In this document: in pieces, positions 1-14,700 of the stretch
Numbering within the stretch: position 1 is the first letter of the stretch
Layout of the letters: each line of letters opens with the position of its first letter
Source: Chromobotia macracanthus
Taxonomy: Eukaryota > Chordata > Actinopteri > Cypriniformes > Botiidae
Length of the DNA: 64,000 bases
Reading direction: 5' to 3'
NCBI GenBank assembly: GCA_036877525.1
Contig: JAZGTH010000008.1
Span: forward strand, 9,408,501 to 9,472,500
Notes under the pieces: model-generated
What the model was told of the DNA's origin: nothing
Seen by the model: only the letters and a program-made list of their open reading frames with translations
The model's database searches: none
Made by a program: the position numbers and the translations under genes

Positions 1-100
1 AAAAACCCTAGAAAACATTATGAGCTCTCACAGCTTAAGCATCAAATATTTGCATTTGCATTCACTGTTGCTTTAGTGTAACGCATTGATTTGTTTCCAG

Positions 101-201
101 AGGAGCAGTTTATTACCGATGAGACCATTGTTCCAGCCCGGGAGGCCAGCGAGGCGGATCTTCTTGTGGTTCACACCTCACGCTACCTGAACAGGCTCAA
201 G
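101..201 (+). CDS. hdac11: hdac11 exon encoding EEQFITDE..HTSRYLNRLK
   Basis: The acceptor is ttgtttccag and the donor is AAG|gtatac. The exon starts with two bases that complete a codon from an upstream exon outside the window, and it ends in phase 0. It encodes the segment equal to human residues ~51-84 (LLVVHT conserved). It is the first hdac11 exon visible here. Confidence 0.93.
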
Positions 202-3200
202 GTATACGTGCAGTCTGTGCTGTGTCCATGCCCTGGCTTGTCTTTTCACTCAGTTTTTCTCTTAACACTCATAATTCCATACACTGATGGCAAAAGGTTA
301 CTATGAGCAACACAAACAGCCTATTCTAATTTTTAAATCGGTGTATCGTTTAACATAAACAGGCTTGCGAAAGACTGAAAATGTAGGCCTTGTATGAGAT
401 TAGTGCCAGAAGTGGAATCAATTTTAATCTGTTATAGCCCCATTATGACTGTGGACATTTCCTACTTATGAAAAAGACATCCAGACTTCCCTTTTTATCT
501 CACCAGCAATGAGCCAGCAATGCACAGAGGATGTGTACAAAAGCAAATTGCACCGGATTACTCATGAGCAGGCCTTTATTCCCATCAAATCAATCTCAGT
601 CTTCTGCACAGATTGCAGTCTGCCAAGTGCCTAACGTCCCCATGAGTCAGCTGCTCCACCGTGCAGTCTGCACAAGCAACTTAGAGGTTTCTTAAAGGAA
701 TAGATCACCCAAAAATGACATTTTTTCATTATTTACTCGCCCTCCTGTTGTTGTTTCAAAACTCGTATGCTGTAATTTGTTCAGGAGTACACTATATATT
801 CTATGCTATGTTGCGTAGGACACATTAGCTTTGAAGAACAGACATATATTCAGGTCAGTATTTAAACAACTCTGCCCTCACTCGTGTTAATGCCACCAGA
901 ATTAAAAAACGCCATAGCTTGTTTTGTTACTGTGCAAGAATCAACGCTGATTTGGTGTCAGGGATGTTGGCACACCATCATTGAATCTGTAGAGAAACGC
1001 AGGCTGAACACAAGCTTTAATTTCATTTTAGTCCTTTAATGATTTTACAGAAATGGCGATGTGAAATATGTTGAGTTCTTACATAGTAATCTATTTTGTT
1101 GATGCATGCTTTGCTTCAGTGGCTGGTTATAGCTGACTCCTGCTGCTCTCTGTTCACTCTTGAAGGCTGATCATACAGCTAGTCAATCACCCTTTAAATT
1201 GGCTGTGTATGTATTCTCTCTTTCCCTACTGCATGCAGAACGCTATCTTGGAGGGCTCCAGAGAGGTATCTGAGTTCTACTGTGACCGAATCTTATGTAC
1301 TTGCTTTACTCTTTTTCTTTATCTGTAATATGCAGTAGAGTTTATCCTGCTTTAACGTTTTGCCAACAGTTTGCATTTCCACTAAATCACCACCTGTATC
1401 AATTATATTCCACTCAGTCTGAATTTGAAACCTGACTTACTGTACAATCCAGCATCACCCTCTGTGAATTAGCTTTCTGTTTATTTGATTGCTTGTCTGG
1501 ACCATCACTTCCATTGTATTTTATGTCACGATATCTGTTCATTGTAATTTATGAGTTGAAATTTTCAGAGTATTTTCCATTGTAATAAAAAACCCTGTAG
1601 TTGTAATTTTGACCTCAAATATCAGATTGCTTACCGAGAACAATGTGATTTCTGCCCCTCACAGTGGTCTCTGGTGGTTGCCACCATCACAGAAATCCCA
1701 CCTCTTCTGTTCCTGCCCAATTTCCTGGTACAGCGTAAAGTTCTGAAACCACTGCGCACACAAACAGGAGGAACTATTATGGTAGGCTTTAAATATTCAT
1801 TCTGCCAAGAAGTATAGATGGAAAAGCACATATACATGCTGAGGGATTCACATTATACATTTCTTAAGCTCTTGTTTCGATGCTTTTGAGAAATGCAGCC
1901 CAGATGTTTTATTCACATCTTTTGAGCTTAACAAACAAACAGGAGTCCTTTTAAACTCTTACTTAAACTTATTACCTCCCTGTCTAGTGGTTAGTCGTTT
2001 TACCAATAAATACAAATATGGATCTGATAAAGATTACAAAATATACCTAAAAATTAAATAGAAAGTTTTTTTTTTAGAAAATCCCAAAAAAATCTTATTT
2101 GATTTTGAAGGTCTTAAGAAACTGTTTTGTCAAAAGGCTTTGAGGATTTGTGCATTGTCTACTCTTCAAATCAGCATGAAATTCCATGATGCTACACATT
2201 CCTTAAGGATTTTTAAATTAGGATTTGTACAGCAGGATTTTTTGTACAGCTCAGAGAATCTAGTACAGTGAGTCATCATCTTGGTCAGACACCAGCTCCC
2301 TAAAGAATTGTTTTAAGAAGAAAAGTTTTACTAAAAATATGAACATTTAGTGACAAAGTTTTTGTGAAGGCTCAGTTTGAGCCTCTCGCTGGCGTTCGTT
2401 AAAATAACCCAGGGAAGAACAGCCGGTAGAAAAGGCTCTGAACATCTGTGATAGAGACGCTCTGAGGAGTTTCTCGCAGGTAACACAACCGCATTAACAC
2501 TTACAGGCTCTTTCTGAAGCTATCGTAGAAACAGACACGTTACTTGCTGTTTTGTTCTGTTTGGGAGTTAAGCAGAGAGTTTAAAAAATAAAAGCTGAGA
2601 GTATACTTTAATTGCTAATGAGTTTTCAGTGAGTTTTATCTCTCAGAGGAGAACGCTTCTGTTTTTGGATCTTAATAACCTGCTTGAATATGTGCCGTTG
2701 GGCCCATGACAGTTCTCTCTAGAAAAGGCTTGTTGCTATTTAAATTGTTGTTTTTAAATATTTTATTTGATAAATTTGAGAAATTACTGCACAATGAGAA
2801 CACTGCCATTGAAGGGGAGTGTTATTTACCCAGGTCCGTTGACAAAGTAAAACGAAAATAAACCAAAAGGAGGGGGGTTATTCCGGGGCCTCCAGGGTTC
2901 CTTTAGAAGGTTCTAAGGGGTAACCAGAAAATGCAATAGAAGTCAATCTATCAAACATTATTAATGTTTCATTTTTAAATGACTGTTTTGGGTTTTGAAC
3001 TTTTAAGTTTGATTGATTACTACTGCGGTTGATTTACACCGTTTTTTACATTTAGGGCTTTTTTCTCAAATCCTACGTATGAGCAAAGTTAGCAAGCATC
3101 ACTAATTGGAGCTCATGATCATGAAGACGTGTTTCTGTCAATAATAAAACTTTAAGCATCCTGAGGACGATATTCCCTAGTGAGACTTTCTGCAGTCCCT

Positions 3201-6200
3201 GTTTGCTTCCCAGCAATGTAAAAGACTGCAGTAAATTACCTTGAGGTATGCCAGGTGTTCTGCACAGTACATCTGCGCCGTGACAGACGAACTCACGATG
3301 AGTGTGCTCCACGCGTCCCTCTCAGCCCGAGAACATAATTATACCTCCCATCGAGCCCTTCTCACGGCCTGCTAATTGACTGCCATTGCAGTCAGCAGTC
3401 GAGTCAACTGGCTGGATGGAGCTGCTGTCGTGGTTCGGGGAACACGGGAGTATTTGCAGACCATCCCTGTCTCAAGTAGCACACAAGGAGGTTCAAGGTT
3501 AGACAACAGCCGCTGTGTAATTGCGGCCGTTTGGGAGGAGTGATCGTTTATGAGTCGTGTCATTAATCTCTGTTATGCTGTTGTGTATTATTTGTATTGT
3601 TTATTCTCATGATCTTAATGTGATGATTATGAATGAGATCAGATGTTAACACTTCGTCGTTGTAATAGCAGTACTTAAATGACAAATTGCTGGTCGAGGT
3701 GTGGAAATAAGTTTAGAGATATTGTGTGTCAGAGGATGGATTTAGCTATACACATTGATATGGTCGTGATATCATTTAGGTAGCCTGCTGCTTCAAGTAG
3801 TTGTTTATATAAGCTTTGTTTGCATTCAGTAGAGAGTTACTGTATGTGCTTCATTTATTTTTTATTTTCATTTCTGCATTTGGAATACACTTTTATTCAA
3901 AGTGACGTGGAGTGCATTTGGGGTTTTGGGTGTTTTAACAGTCCATGTGTTCCTTGGCAATCGAATCTTTGACCCTGATGTTGCTGGTTGGTTTTATGCT
4001 CTACCATCCCATTGTTCTGTGGAGATGTTGTTCTCTGAAGATGTTTTAGCAGCTCAAGTTAAATTCTGACTGCCAGCCTAACTTGGCAAATAGTAGAACA
4101 ATCCTTTCCTATAAAAGTATATTTCTTAAAAATATACTATCATATTTCCCCTGATGCCTTTTCTGATTAGTTGAAAGAGTTGGGCAATTTTAAATGAAAT
4201 ATTAATCATGAACAAATTTATGTGCACCCTGCTTCTTGGATTGATTAAAAATTATTGTTGACGCAGACTTTTGATGCAGTTTTTCTGATGGATCACCGAT
4301 CAGCGAATGCCCTGAAGAGAGAGAAAAGGAGAAAGTTAAAAAGGAAAGACAGAGTGGAGTTGAGCCTCTCCATGCCTCCCAGGAACAGCTCAGGGCTTTG
4401 GGCTGCCTGATAACCTTCCCTAATGCAAAACCACGCACTGTTTTCAGCCAGAGGATTGAACTCAAGAAGTGTGTGTGTGTTTGTGTGTGGTGCCACTGTC
4501 TTAGTTTGACACACGAGAAACTGAATGTAGCTTTAAATGCTCTATATAGAGTGTTGTGAGAGTTTATGTATGCAATTGACTCTTGCTGAAATCATTTCAG
4601 GATGTGGTTTAACTTTAAAAATGATTCTGTACAGTATCTCGGCTTGTGTTATAATAAAGCAACATGAATCAGAAACCTTATTGTGTAGTCTCTAATATTT
4701 TGCATTACGGATTCTCTTTGATTAGAGATGTTGAGTTGTTTTTCGTATATGGTAAGCACAAGGGGTTATGCATGTGTAGCGTGTGTCTCCAGTAGCAGTC
4801 TGGATTGTACAGAATCTATAAAAGCAGCTGCAACACAGAACAAGTCTTTAAAGCCTCCAGATGTACTCGGAGACAATTAGATTACTTTTGACAAGAAGAA
4901 CTGATAAAAGAAATAGTGATGTGTTCTCGTTTGGGCTATTTTTGAAAGATGAGTGAAGAGCTAATAATTATTTCAACAAAGCAGCCCACGAGTTTGCCTT
5001 TTTATTGCAGTCCTCATTGGAATGCGCCGCTCTTGGATAAGGGTCTTATCTGTCATATATAAATGCATAACCCTTGCTGTGATGGAAATGCCATTTTAAA
5101 GTCATTTCCGGTTTTTCCACTGCCATTAAATGTGTTCGATAGATTGGATTTCACTCTGTGTTCATGGGAGATAATAGAAGTAAAACAGATATATGAGATA
5201 TAAAGAACAAATGTGTTGAAGCAACTGAAATAATCACTAAACTGAATGTGTTAAAATATATTTATGCATAGCAGAAGCTTGAAAAAAATATGTGTGTATG
5301 TATATATAATACTATGCATGCACAGAATTTTAGTGTGAAGTTCAAAGAGTTTGTAATCAGAGATGAAAGAAGTTCAGATAATGTTGTATCCACACTCAGT
5401 TTTGGCACCAAGTTAGTCTTTTGATTTCCAGCACATGAAGAGATTCCTGCTTTTTCTTTAATTTATTAAGGAGTAAAACAGGAGAAAATGCCAGCTGTAA
5501 AATGACACAGTGAAAATGAACTGTTCTCTCTTGTTTTCCCTAGGCTGGAAAGCTGGCGATGGAGAGAGGATGGGCAATTAATGTGGGTAAGTTCTTTTCA
5601 CTATCAGCACTTGAAAAACAATTGCAGGGTTAACACACGTCTTACCGTGTCTTGTGGGTGTGTTTTCTGCATATTTGATTACCCACCACCACAGAAAAAC
5701 TATTGATTGTAAAGAAGTTTAAAGAGAACTCCTCTTTAAAATAAGTTAACTTATTTTAAAATAAGTTTAAAATAAATGGTTGAAGACTGGATGTAACATG
5801 GTTGAAGACTGGATGTAACATGGTTGAAGACACCAACAAGTCAGTGCTGTTCTTAGCAGTTTTATTTAAAAAAACATGCAACTTCTGCTTCCTGGGACAA
5901 GCCTGGCTTTGAATGCTATCAGTATTCCTTTCTCGTCCTCATTTCTAAAGAAGTGGGAGAGAGGCATGAGGCTTTTGCCGAGGCTTCTGCAAACTCAGCC
6001 GGTTTTCTTGTCTTGCTCTTTGGATAAACAGTGCTGCTGTTTGCAATGTGTTGACAAACATTAATGAACAATGGCCAACTGTTCATTCGAATGCGCGTGT
6101 TGTAAGGGTTGCTGCGTGGTAATTGAAAGGTGTGAATCAGCATGCGGGGATCGTGTGAATGAGCAATAAACTGCTAATCAAAAAGCAGCCCACCTCTGTA

Positions 6201-8669
6201 AGAGCAGCTTCCGGAGTGCAGATTCATTTAATGAGGCTAAATGTACCAGGGTCACAAGAGGACAGATCGGATCTGTTCCCTGAATGTGTAAATATGATTC
6301 TAATTAACAGCTAGTCTCTCAATCATCTAGAGTTTACAGGGCAGTTGAGATGGAAAACTCTAAGTGGCATTGGAAAACAGAGGTCATTTATACTCAGTAG
6401 AGCTTTTTTTAGGGCCCTGTTTTGTTTGTCCTGCAGGTGGTGGGTTCCATCACTGCTCCAGTGATAAAGGAGGAGGTTTCTGTGCCTATGCTGACATTAC
6501 ACTAGCCATCAAGGTGAGATGTTTGTACCAGAACGCTAGCGACCTGTTAAAGCAGCTGAATGATCAGTTTTACTAGTCAGTTGTCATGCGAGTCATTTTA
6601 TTAGTAATCCGAATCAAATTTCTTCTGAATCAGTTGTTAACAACATGAATAAATTATAGATAATATGAATAAAGTACAACTGAATGATATTTTGACTTTT
6701 TGTGAAAGGACAATGGAATCATCAGACTCAAACCTGGATACCTGAGAGCCCCTTACCCACTGCACCACAGTTCTGACCCATTAGTTTAAATCTTTGACCA
6801 GTAGTTTAATGACTTCAAACAACATCTTAAAAACAAGTTAACAGCTTAAAACAATTTAATGATACCTACAATGTGATTATAGAAGCTAAACGTTGACATT
6901 TAAAAGTACAACGTGTCAGGAAGTGTTGTAATATACAGATATGCAAGCACAAAATAAATTCTTATTAGCTTCTCTAAACATTCCTCTTCAAGCAATTCAG
7001 TCTTGGAATTTATCTTTGCATTAAAAATCCTGCATAGACTTGTGGGTAAGAGTCTTATGTTTGGTATCTGTGTATCAGCTTTAACTGAAATTCATTCATT
7101 GATTTTTTTTCTTCAGCGACGCAGTCATCCCACTTAGATTGTTGCTATGTCATGAGATCCACAAACTCCTGTGTAATTTGTTCCTCTGTCAAGGAAAAAT
7201 TCACTTCCTTCCCCATGTGTTTCTCTCTGCAGTTTCTCTTTGAGAGGGTGGAGGGAGTCGCAAGGGCCACCATTATCGATCTAGATGCCCATCAGGTGAG
7301 CAGTCCTTTTGAGCTGCGCTCCGTCACTCAATGGTACTGCAGAGCAATTGATGCCGTAGACAAGATAATATCCCCTATTTGGCAACAAAAATCGATAATT
7401 CTGCCCCCTGATTACTTTCATTCAACAGTCTTGACTTTTCTATAGGTGAAACATGATTTCTTTTTGTTGTCGTGCCTCCATCAGTGTTAGCTGTTAAGTG
7501 TGTCATTAGAATGATCGCCATAGCAACCGCTGCCCAGTGATGGGAATTTGTTGGGATGTCAATTGTGTTATGGTATTGTACACGCTCCTATGTGTTTTAT
7601 GTAATGGCTTTCTCTGTTGTTCTTTTGACAACGTATAGGATCATTAAAGTGGTCAAATTATACTAGCTTTTCTTCTAATCATTTTATTTTTTCCCTATAG
7701 TCCACTTATAATGTTAGTCGAGATTTCTTTTCTCAAAAAGATATAATTAAGTGACCATTTTCCCATCCTCTTTTTGACCCCTAGAATTAAAGAGGACATT
7801 TTTGTTTAAAGCTGTAATCTGTATTTTGCTTCTCTGTTGCCATCTCTGCTTGAAACATAAAATTGCAGGTTACCTTATGTACTTTTTTATGTATGTTGAA
7901 GTCAAATGAGAGCAAACTGACATTTCTCGGTTAAAAAAAACCCAACAGCTCAAATTATAAATCAAAATCTGTTGCAAATCGGGGTAGCGTAGGAAGAATA
8001 GGTTTTGAATACTGAAAAAAGTTTTCACACAGTTTTCCTGAAGACTCACTCATTAGCCAAACAGATCAGTTTGAAATGCATTTAAACTCGCCATTGGTTG
8101 AGCCAGTCAGATGTTCAAACAAACTGAGCAGTGTTTGGTGCCGCATAACCTCAGCATTAACACTTTTCAGGGGAAACAACCTACAAAGGTCACACAGACT
8201 ACTTTTATGGTATATACAAGAAACAATCCACACAAAATCAATTAAGCCCTTTGGAGACAGCATGTTCACTGTTCCACATCCAATAACCGCTCTCTATGGA
8301 CACTGAGGAGCAGTGAAGGTTTAGTATGATGTTGTGCTGAGAGAGAGAAAAGACCTGCTGTGAATGTATAAAGTGAAAGAGACTAGGAAATGCTTGATGA
8401 GATAACGGAATGAAGTCTTGTCAGAGGCCACAACTCTGATGTAAAGAGTTGCATTAACCACAAACGCTTTAAATAAGCAATCAGCTACCAAGAGCTTGAG
8501 ATGATTGCTGTCATACAACATTTCTGAGAAAAGTGTATGTGGCCAGGTTCTCAGTAAAGTAATGCTGTTTTAGGGGTTTTTATGTAAATATAATAGTATA
8601 TTATCTAATATGTAATCTACAAAGAAAAATAATATACATTTTCTAACATTATCTATCATCTATACATAT

Positions 8670-8724
<55 letters not shown>

Positions 8725-11700
8725 ATATACACGTGTGTGTGTATATGCAATCAAATATTAACTCTTATCCTGATTAGCTTTTGTGCTGTCTTGTAGACTA
8801 GCTGTAATGTAGCATGGCCTAATATTGCATTATATTGTAGTAAAGATCATACTGGCATTGGCTGGTAACTGTGCCTGCCTAGCCGATTAACAGAAGTATT
8901 AGCCCTCTCTTATGTCCTTTTACACAAAGTAAAAATTTTAGCCCATGCGTTTATTTCAATCACTACATTTACATTGCATTACCATTAGCTGTATATCACC
9001 TGTATATTGGCAGTTTGTTGGCCATTCGTAGAAGTCGACCGCTAGTCTTAACAATATAATTTCCTTGTAAACACTGTAAATCAACACATTTCCCTTCAGT
9101 TTGCAGTTTATTGCACTCTACTTGCTAACGAGACATCTTCTGCTAATTAGCCCAGTCTATTAATTAAGTTTGCGTGGGCCCAGAAGCTGTTGTTCTTGAT
9201 AATTTTCACGCCAGCACATAAAACTGCCGTAAGCATTTTAAAGTGTGGCTTGATTGTAATGATGGTCTTTTGCTCATCGACCAAGGCAACACAGATCAGA
9301 TCGATGCTGCCGGCGGGGTGAATAATTCACTGAGGGCCACGCGTAGAACAAAGGTGGGAATCTTCATACCGGCATATAAATGGAGCTGAATATGCTGTCT
9401 CAGCTGGGTTTACAGGCTGTGAAAATATCGAGATGGGAGAAGTTGGCGTTAAGACTCCAATTAAAGGCTTAAAATGATGATGTGTAATGGCAGACGCTGG
9501 TCTCTGGTGGCTACATCGGTTGCATGTATAAATGCATGAGCGCTTGCTAATAGCCAGGATTATCTGCGCGTTGAGACAACAAATTGTTAGCCTTGTGTAA
9601 GATAACATTTTCAAAGTATTACCGTTTGTTGTTAGCATCCCTAGACATAACGTACCCAATGATGACTTAAAGATGAAGAGTGTCATTTCATAGATGTTAA
9701 AACACTTTCTACTAATCCAGTATAATGCACAAGACAAGCGTAATCCATTTGTTGTCTGATTTTAGTGAACAGTGTAAACACTGATTTTGGAGCAAAATGT
9801 TGCTATTAGTTTGAGCATCTCAACCAGCTTTATATAGTCAGGGCTCAACCAATGGCGTACATTTTGGGGCGGGACAGCCGGTTTGCCCAACCAATGTACT
9901 TTTTGACAGTGACAGTCTCAGAGTTGAGTTGACAGGAAATGTAGTGTAAATAAATACATTATTTATATATATATATATATATATATAATGTTAAAAAAGT
10001 TATACCTGTGAGAAAGTTTTTCATAACTTGAGAGAACGTTTAGAGAACATTATCCACATAATGTTCCCTGTTAGCTGAAACTACAACTACATAATACTAG
10101 ATTCCAGCATTTCCCAAACACTCTCAGCAGAGCTTGTACGGTATTAACAAACAAGCCTTCAGGCATGTAGATCAGAGGTGATTGCACATTGGGTCTCTGT
10201 TTTTGGGATACTGTACGTTCTGTCCTCCATTCTTATAATAGCATTGACACTTGTAATTTTACTGTCCTACAGTAACAATTCACCACTAGTTGTTGAGACA
10301 GGCAGTAGAACTTCAGGGGCACACAATGTCTGAATAATCACACTAAATATATTATTAATGTTAGCTGCCTGTTAGATTTCATAGATCTGAGCTTGAAAAT
10401 GCGACAAGGATATCTTTTTGCCAGTAGCAAGGTTTTATTTCTTGAGCGCACAGATGGTACAGAGAGGACAGTGTGAAGGAGCCCCTGATGTGTGGTCTCA
10501 TAATTGGCTAACGGTCTGTCTGAACAGCAGAGGAAGGGGACATTTAGGAATCCGAGGAGGTTGTAGCCATCTTGCACACGAGTTGTGGCCTCTGCAGCAA
10601 GCTTAAATAAAAAGTGACAGTGGCCAGACGCTGTAAGTGACAGTAGAATAAAGAGGGATGGAAATATTGCATCCTCACAGTGCAGAGTTAAATAGACTCT
10701 CTGAGAGGGAGGGAATGCTCATGCTTGCGTCTCTCCCTGTCAGTCATGCTTTACATCAAAAACAAATATCCTATTCAGATTTGGTCTGTTCAGATGCGCA
10801 TGATAGGCAATGTTGTCCATTGTTGCCAGACGCTTTTTAGATGATGGGGAGATGACAGAATTTTCCATTTAAAGCAAATGATTAGCAGAAGCTGCAGATC
10901 GATTGGACAGACCAACTTTGGTCGTGAATGGGGAATTTCTACCACTGCACTATGGACAAACACCTTCTATCATACCATAAATTGTGCTATTTAATTTTTA
11001 AAGGGACGGTTCACTCAAAAATGGAAATTCTTCCATCATTTACTCACTCTCATTTAATTCCAAACCAGTATGACTTTTCTTCTTCTGAGGAACACATAAG
11101 AAGATATTCTGAAGTATGTTGGTAATCCAACAACACGCATATTGGCACATATTGACTTCCATTGTATGGACACAAAACCACTAAAATATTTCTTGTTTTG
11201 TGTTTCAGAGAAGAAAAAAGTTATATAGGTTTGAAATGACTTAAACAATGGTGAATGATGAAACCTTTAAATTTTTGGGTGAACTGTCCCTTTAAGTATA
11301 TACAAACAAATACATTTTTTGTTTGCATTCAAAATCCACTTGGTTTATATATTCGATGAACTATGATGCTTTTTGCCTTACTCTTGGTTGTTAATATTAT
11401 TCATAGCCATTCGTGTGAATAACAAATCTCACACCGTATAAACTTCTATCTGCTCTTGTGATGTCGCATATTGCAGGGAAACGGACATGAGCGGGATTTC
11501 CTGGAAGACAGACGCGTTTACATAATGGACGTGTATAATCGCCACATCTATCCGGGAGACGGATATGCAAAGAGTGAGTTAATGCACATTTGAGTGTGTA
11601 TGTAAATGGGGATTTGAACTGATTATGTAAAGATATCTTGTTCCCACTGTGATATGAAAAACTGAAAGGAATCATGGTGATCTGACAAATTTAGCGTGGA

Positions 11701-14700
11701 CTTTGCTCTTTATTTGCATATCTATACAAATTTACACATGCACACACTTACATACAGAGAAAGAGAGAGACAAACAGATGCAGGCTGTCCTTCTAAGAAA
11801 ATTGTAAAATACTTTTGCTCTCCTACAGGGGGCAGTGTCCTGCTACCCTAATAGTATTTTGTTGGCTCACTGCCTTGTACAGCTGTATGTTTTATTTACA
11901 TCATCCACAGCTGTGTTGTGTTGCAAGGCAAACACTGCATTGACACCCCTCGTATTTGTTTGTTTCCTCTTACTGTTGTACTTTTATTTTTTAACTTTAG
12001 TTATTAAATTATTTTAATTATATGCTTCAACCACATAACTTTCATAACATTCTAGCATTGTTTGCTGTATACTAGTAATGACATTTAGCCTGCGAAATGG
12101 TGAAAATGAAATTGTGAAAGTCTCCCATTATCTCATGTTCGTAGAATGTGCAGCATTCAGAATTAGTTTGACAGTGATGTCATTGGCGTATTGATTTGTG
12201 ATTGGTTGACTGCTTTTGCTGGCTTGCCTGCCAGTTAAACAGGCTGTTATTAAAATAGCTGCGTATTCTCACTAAACCAAATCTTGTGTAAGCGCATATA
12301 TTGTTCAAGTTGAGTTTAAATGGTTTAAATAGTATATATTATACTTTATAGTATAGAAAATATTTAATGCCTGATTGATTTAATTTGAAGTCTTTTAAAA
12401 GCCTGCCACCCTTCACATCACATTATCCATTTGACATCATGACATCATTTTCCTCTGGAACCAGAGGAATTAGTCACATGACATTTACGGCTCAGGTGAT
12501 TGGCTCAAGTTCTGTGGTTCCCTATGAGCAAAGAAGGCAGATGGCATCCTGTGCAAGTCAAGAAACTGCCACTGAGATGAATGGGAATGTAAACACACAG
12601 CTTTCCCCAGTTAGTTTAGACTTCCTTGACAAGCCCTAGTATTTTCTTCAGGAAATGCAAATCGAGTGTTTTGTCTAGTGTGTAGAATATCTAAGAAACA
12701 ATTTAAACTCATCTAAAATGATTGACAGCATGCTTTAACTGGCACCAGTATGGCCACATTATAATCTTTGGCAATTAGAGTAGCTGTTATCTATGCTAAC
12801 TCAAACTGTCAAACATACGCGTATATGAGTGACAAGCAATGCTGTTGTGTAAAGCTTCAGTGTGCGTCGTGCGACAGCTTGTCAAAACTTGAGATGATTT
12901 CATTAAAGCGTTTACTTACTGTAAAGGTAAGGTATGTTGAATATTCCAACAAAAACTTCTTTGGTTTTTCTTTTCTTTACCAAACACCATTATATGTATG
13001 TGACTAATAGTACCACCTGCTCTATTAAAGGTACATTCTGGCTTCCCAAGATAAGTTTTTCATGCCCTCGTGTTTCTTTCAATTTTCATTTGCTTCTGTG
13101 ACTTTTCTGTACATTCAAAAGACGCACCTCTTTTTCCTGCTCTGTGTATCCCAGAGTCACCCTCACATATGCAGTTACAGGCACAAGAGACTAATTGGGT
13201 TTTAGAAGCCTCTGAAGGCAAGCTATTGTACAGTGTTTGCCTTTAAACCCAGCTTAAAGAATCAAAGCTGCTTTACCTTAGTTTTAACCTATTAAAAGCA
13301 ACTAGTCATATGTTCTGTAGTTACTGCCCAGCTAACAGAGTATGTTCTCAAAATACTGGCTTACATTCTCAAAAAGCTCTCTCAAAATTATCAAAAAGCA
13401 TTCCTGCAGTAACGTTAATTGAGTTGTTTTTATCATTATATATCATATATCAGAAACGTTTTTATTAAGTTGTCAGTGGGATGTTTTAAAAGGTTACAGA
13501 GTCTAAATAACGTTTATAACTAAACAGTAACGTTAATGCAACATTTAAAAAATTTTGAACATTCAAAATAACATTCTTTGTTTACTTTGTAACGTTTCCC
13601 TAGTGTTTCCATAATCTAAAAATTGGTAGCTTGGTGCAGGATCTTACACATAGTAAAACATGTGAGAAGAAAAACCCTAGTTTTCAACTAGTTTTTTTTC
13701 CGCTAGTTTTCTAAATGAAGTATGGTTTTCAGAAACTTGACCTACAGGTGCCATGAACGATGCTAGTTATTTCCGCCAGGCATAGCCATTGATTTAGACA
13801 CGCCCCAAACCTCCATCAGGGATGGTACAGAGGAGCAGCAGATCATTTAAAGGTCACTGGTAAAAAAATAAACTAAACGGCAAACCCAATGGTGAACTCG
13901 GCTTCACACTGATCTTGCACATGTACTAAAACTTTAGTTGCCAAAAATAGTGCTAGTAAAACACTGTTCAGGCACGACAACCTAACAACAGACACGCTCA
14001 GCTTCCTGTTTCCCATATATGGACTGCTTTGCGAAGGCACATAATGACTGATGGGCAGAAAGCATCTCAAAACTTAGATTTGTATAGAGATTACAAGAAA
14101 CGTTAAAGGTCATTTCTCGTTTGTCTTGTTTTCAAGTTATCTTGAAGTTGATCTTGACTGTCTCTCTTATTTAATATGTTATTTAATAACATAGCTATCT
14201 TCTCAGGTGGCCAAAAATCTCCCAGTAAGATTAGGTGTTGCTTAGCATGAATAAAAATCAGACGGAATATTGGTTTACAGAGTCTGGAGTTACAGAGTCT
14301 CACAGGGTCTTTCAGAACACCTATTTCACTAATACTTGCCAGATAATTGTATGTAGGCAATTTTCTGCATGACATTCCATAAACAATTTACTTACAGCAC
14401 TTTGTAATAGGTTACTGTGGCCATTATTTAAGAGTAACAGCTCTGAATTGTGGTTATCTATTCTATTTGCTGATACTTTGGCTCCCTTTTTAGTTTTGTA
14501 TCAGCAGTTAATGAGATAAAAGCCTAATTTAGATTTCATCTCTGACTTCAGGGGCAATTAAACGAAAAGTGGAGCTGGACTGGGGCACGGAAGACATAGA
14601 GTATCTCCAGAAGGTCGAACTGCACTCAGAAGGTGCGCTGAATGAAGTACGGCCAGACATCATCATCTACAACGCAGGCACAGACATCCTTGATGGAGAC

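Larger units (their letters stand above)
7296..11476 (+). other. hdac11: hdac11 intron, 4.2 kb
   Basis: Contains the CA/TA/TG inverted microsatellite (8663-8748), a TA run (9961-9987), a fragment of the CAGCTAACA element (10015-10077), a complete TTAAAGGG-type element (10998-11295), and a unique moderately GC-rich block (about 9120-9620) that could be conserved noncoding sequence. Confidence 0.9.

Noticed and set aside
9327..9737. Minus-strand open frame of 136 codons in an hdac11 intron
   Set aside because: The composition is not protein-like, there is no family resemblance, and it lies in a block that looks like noncoding unique DNA. Length alone is compatible with chance.
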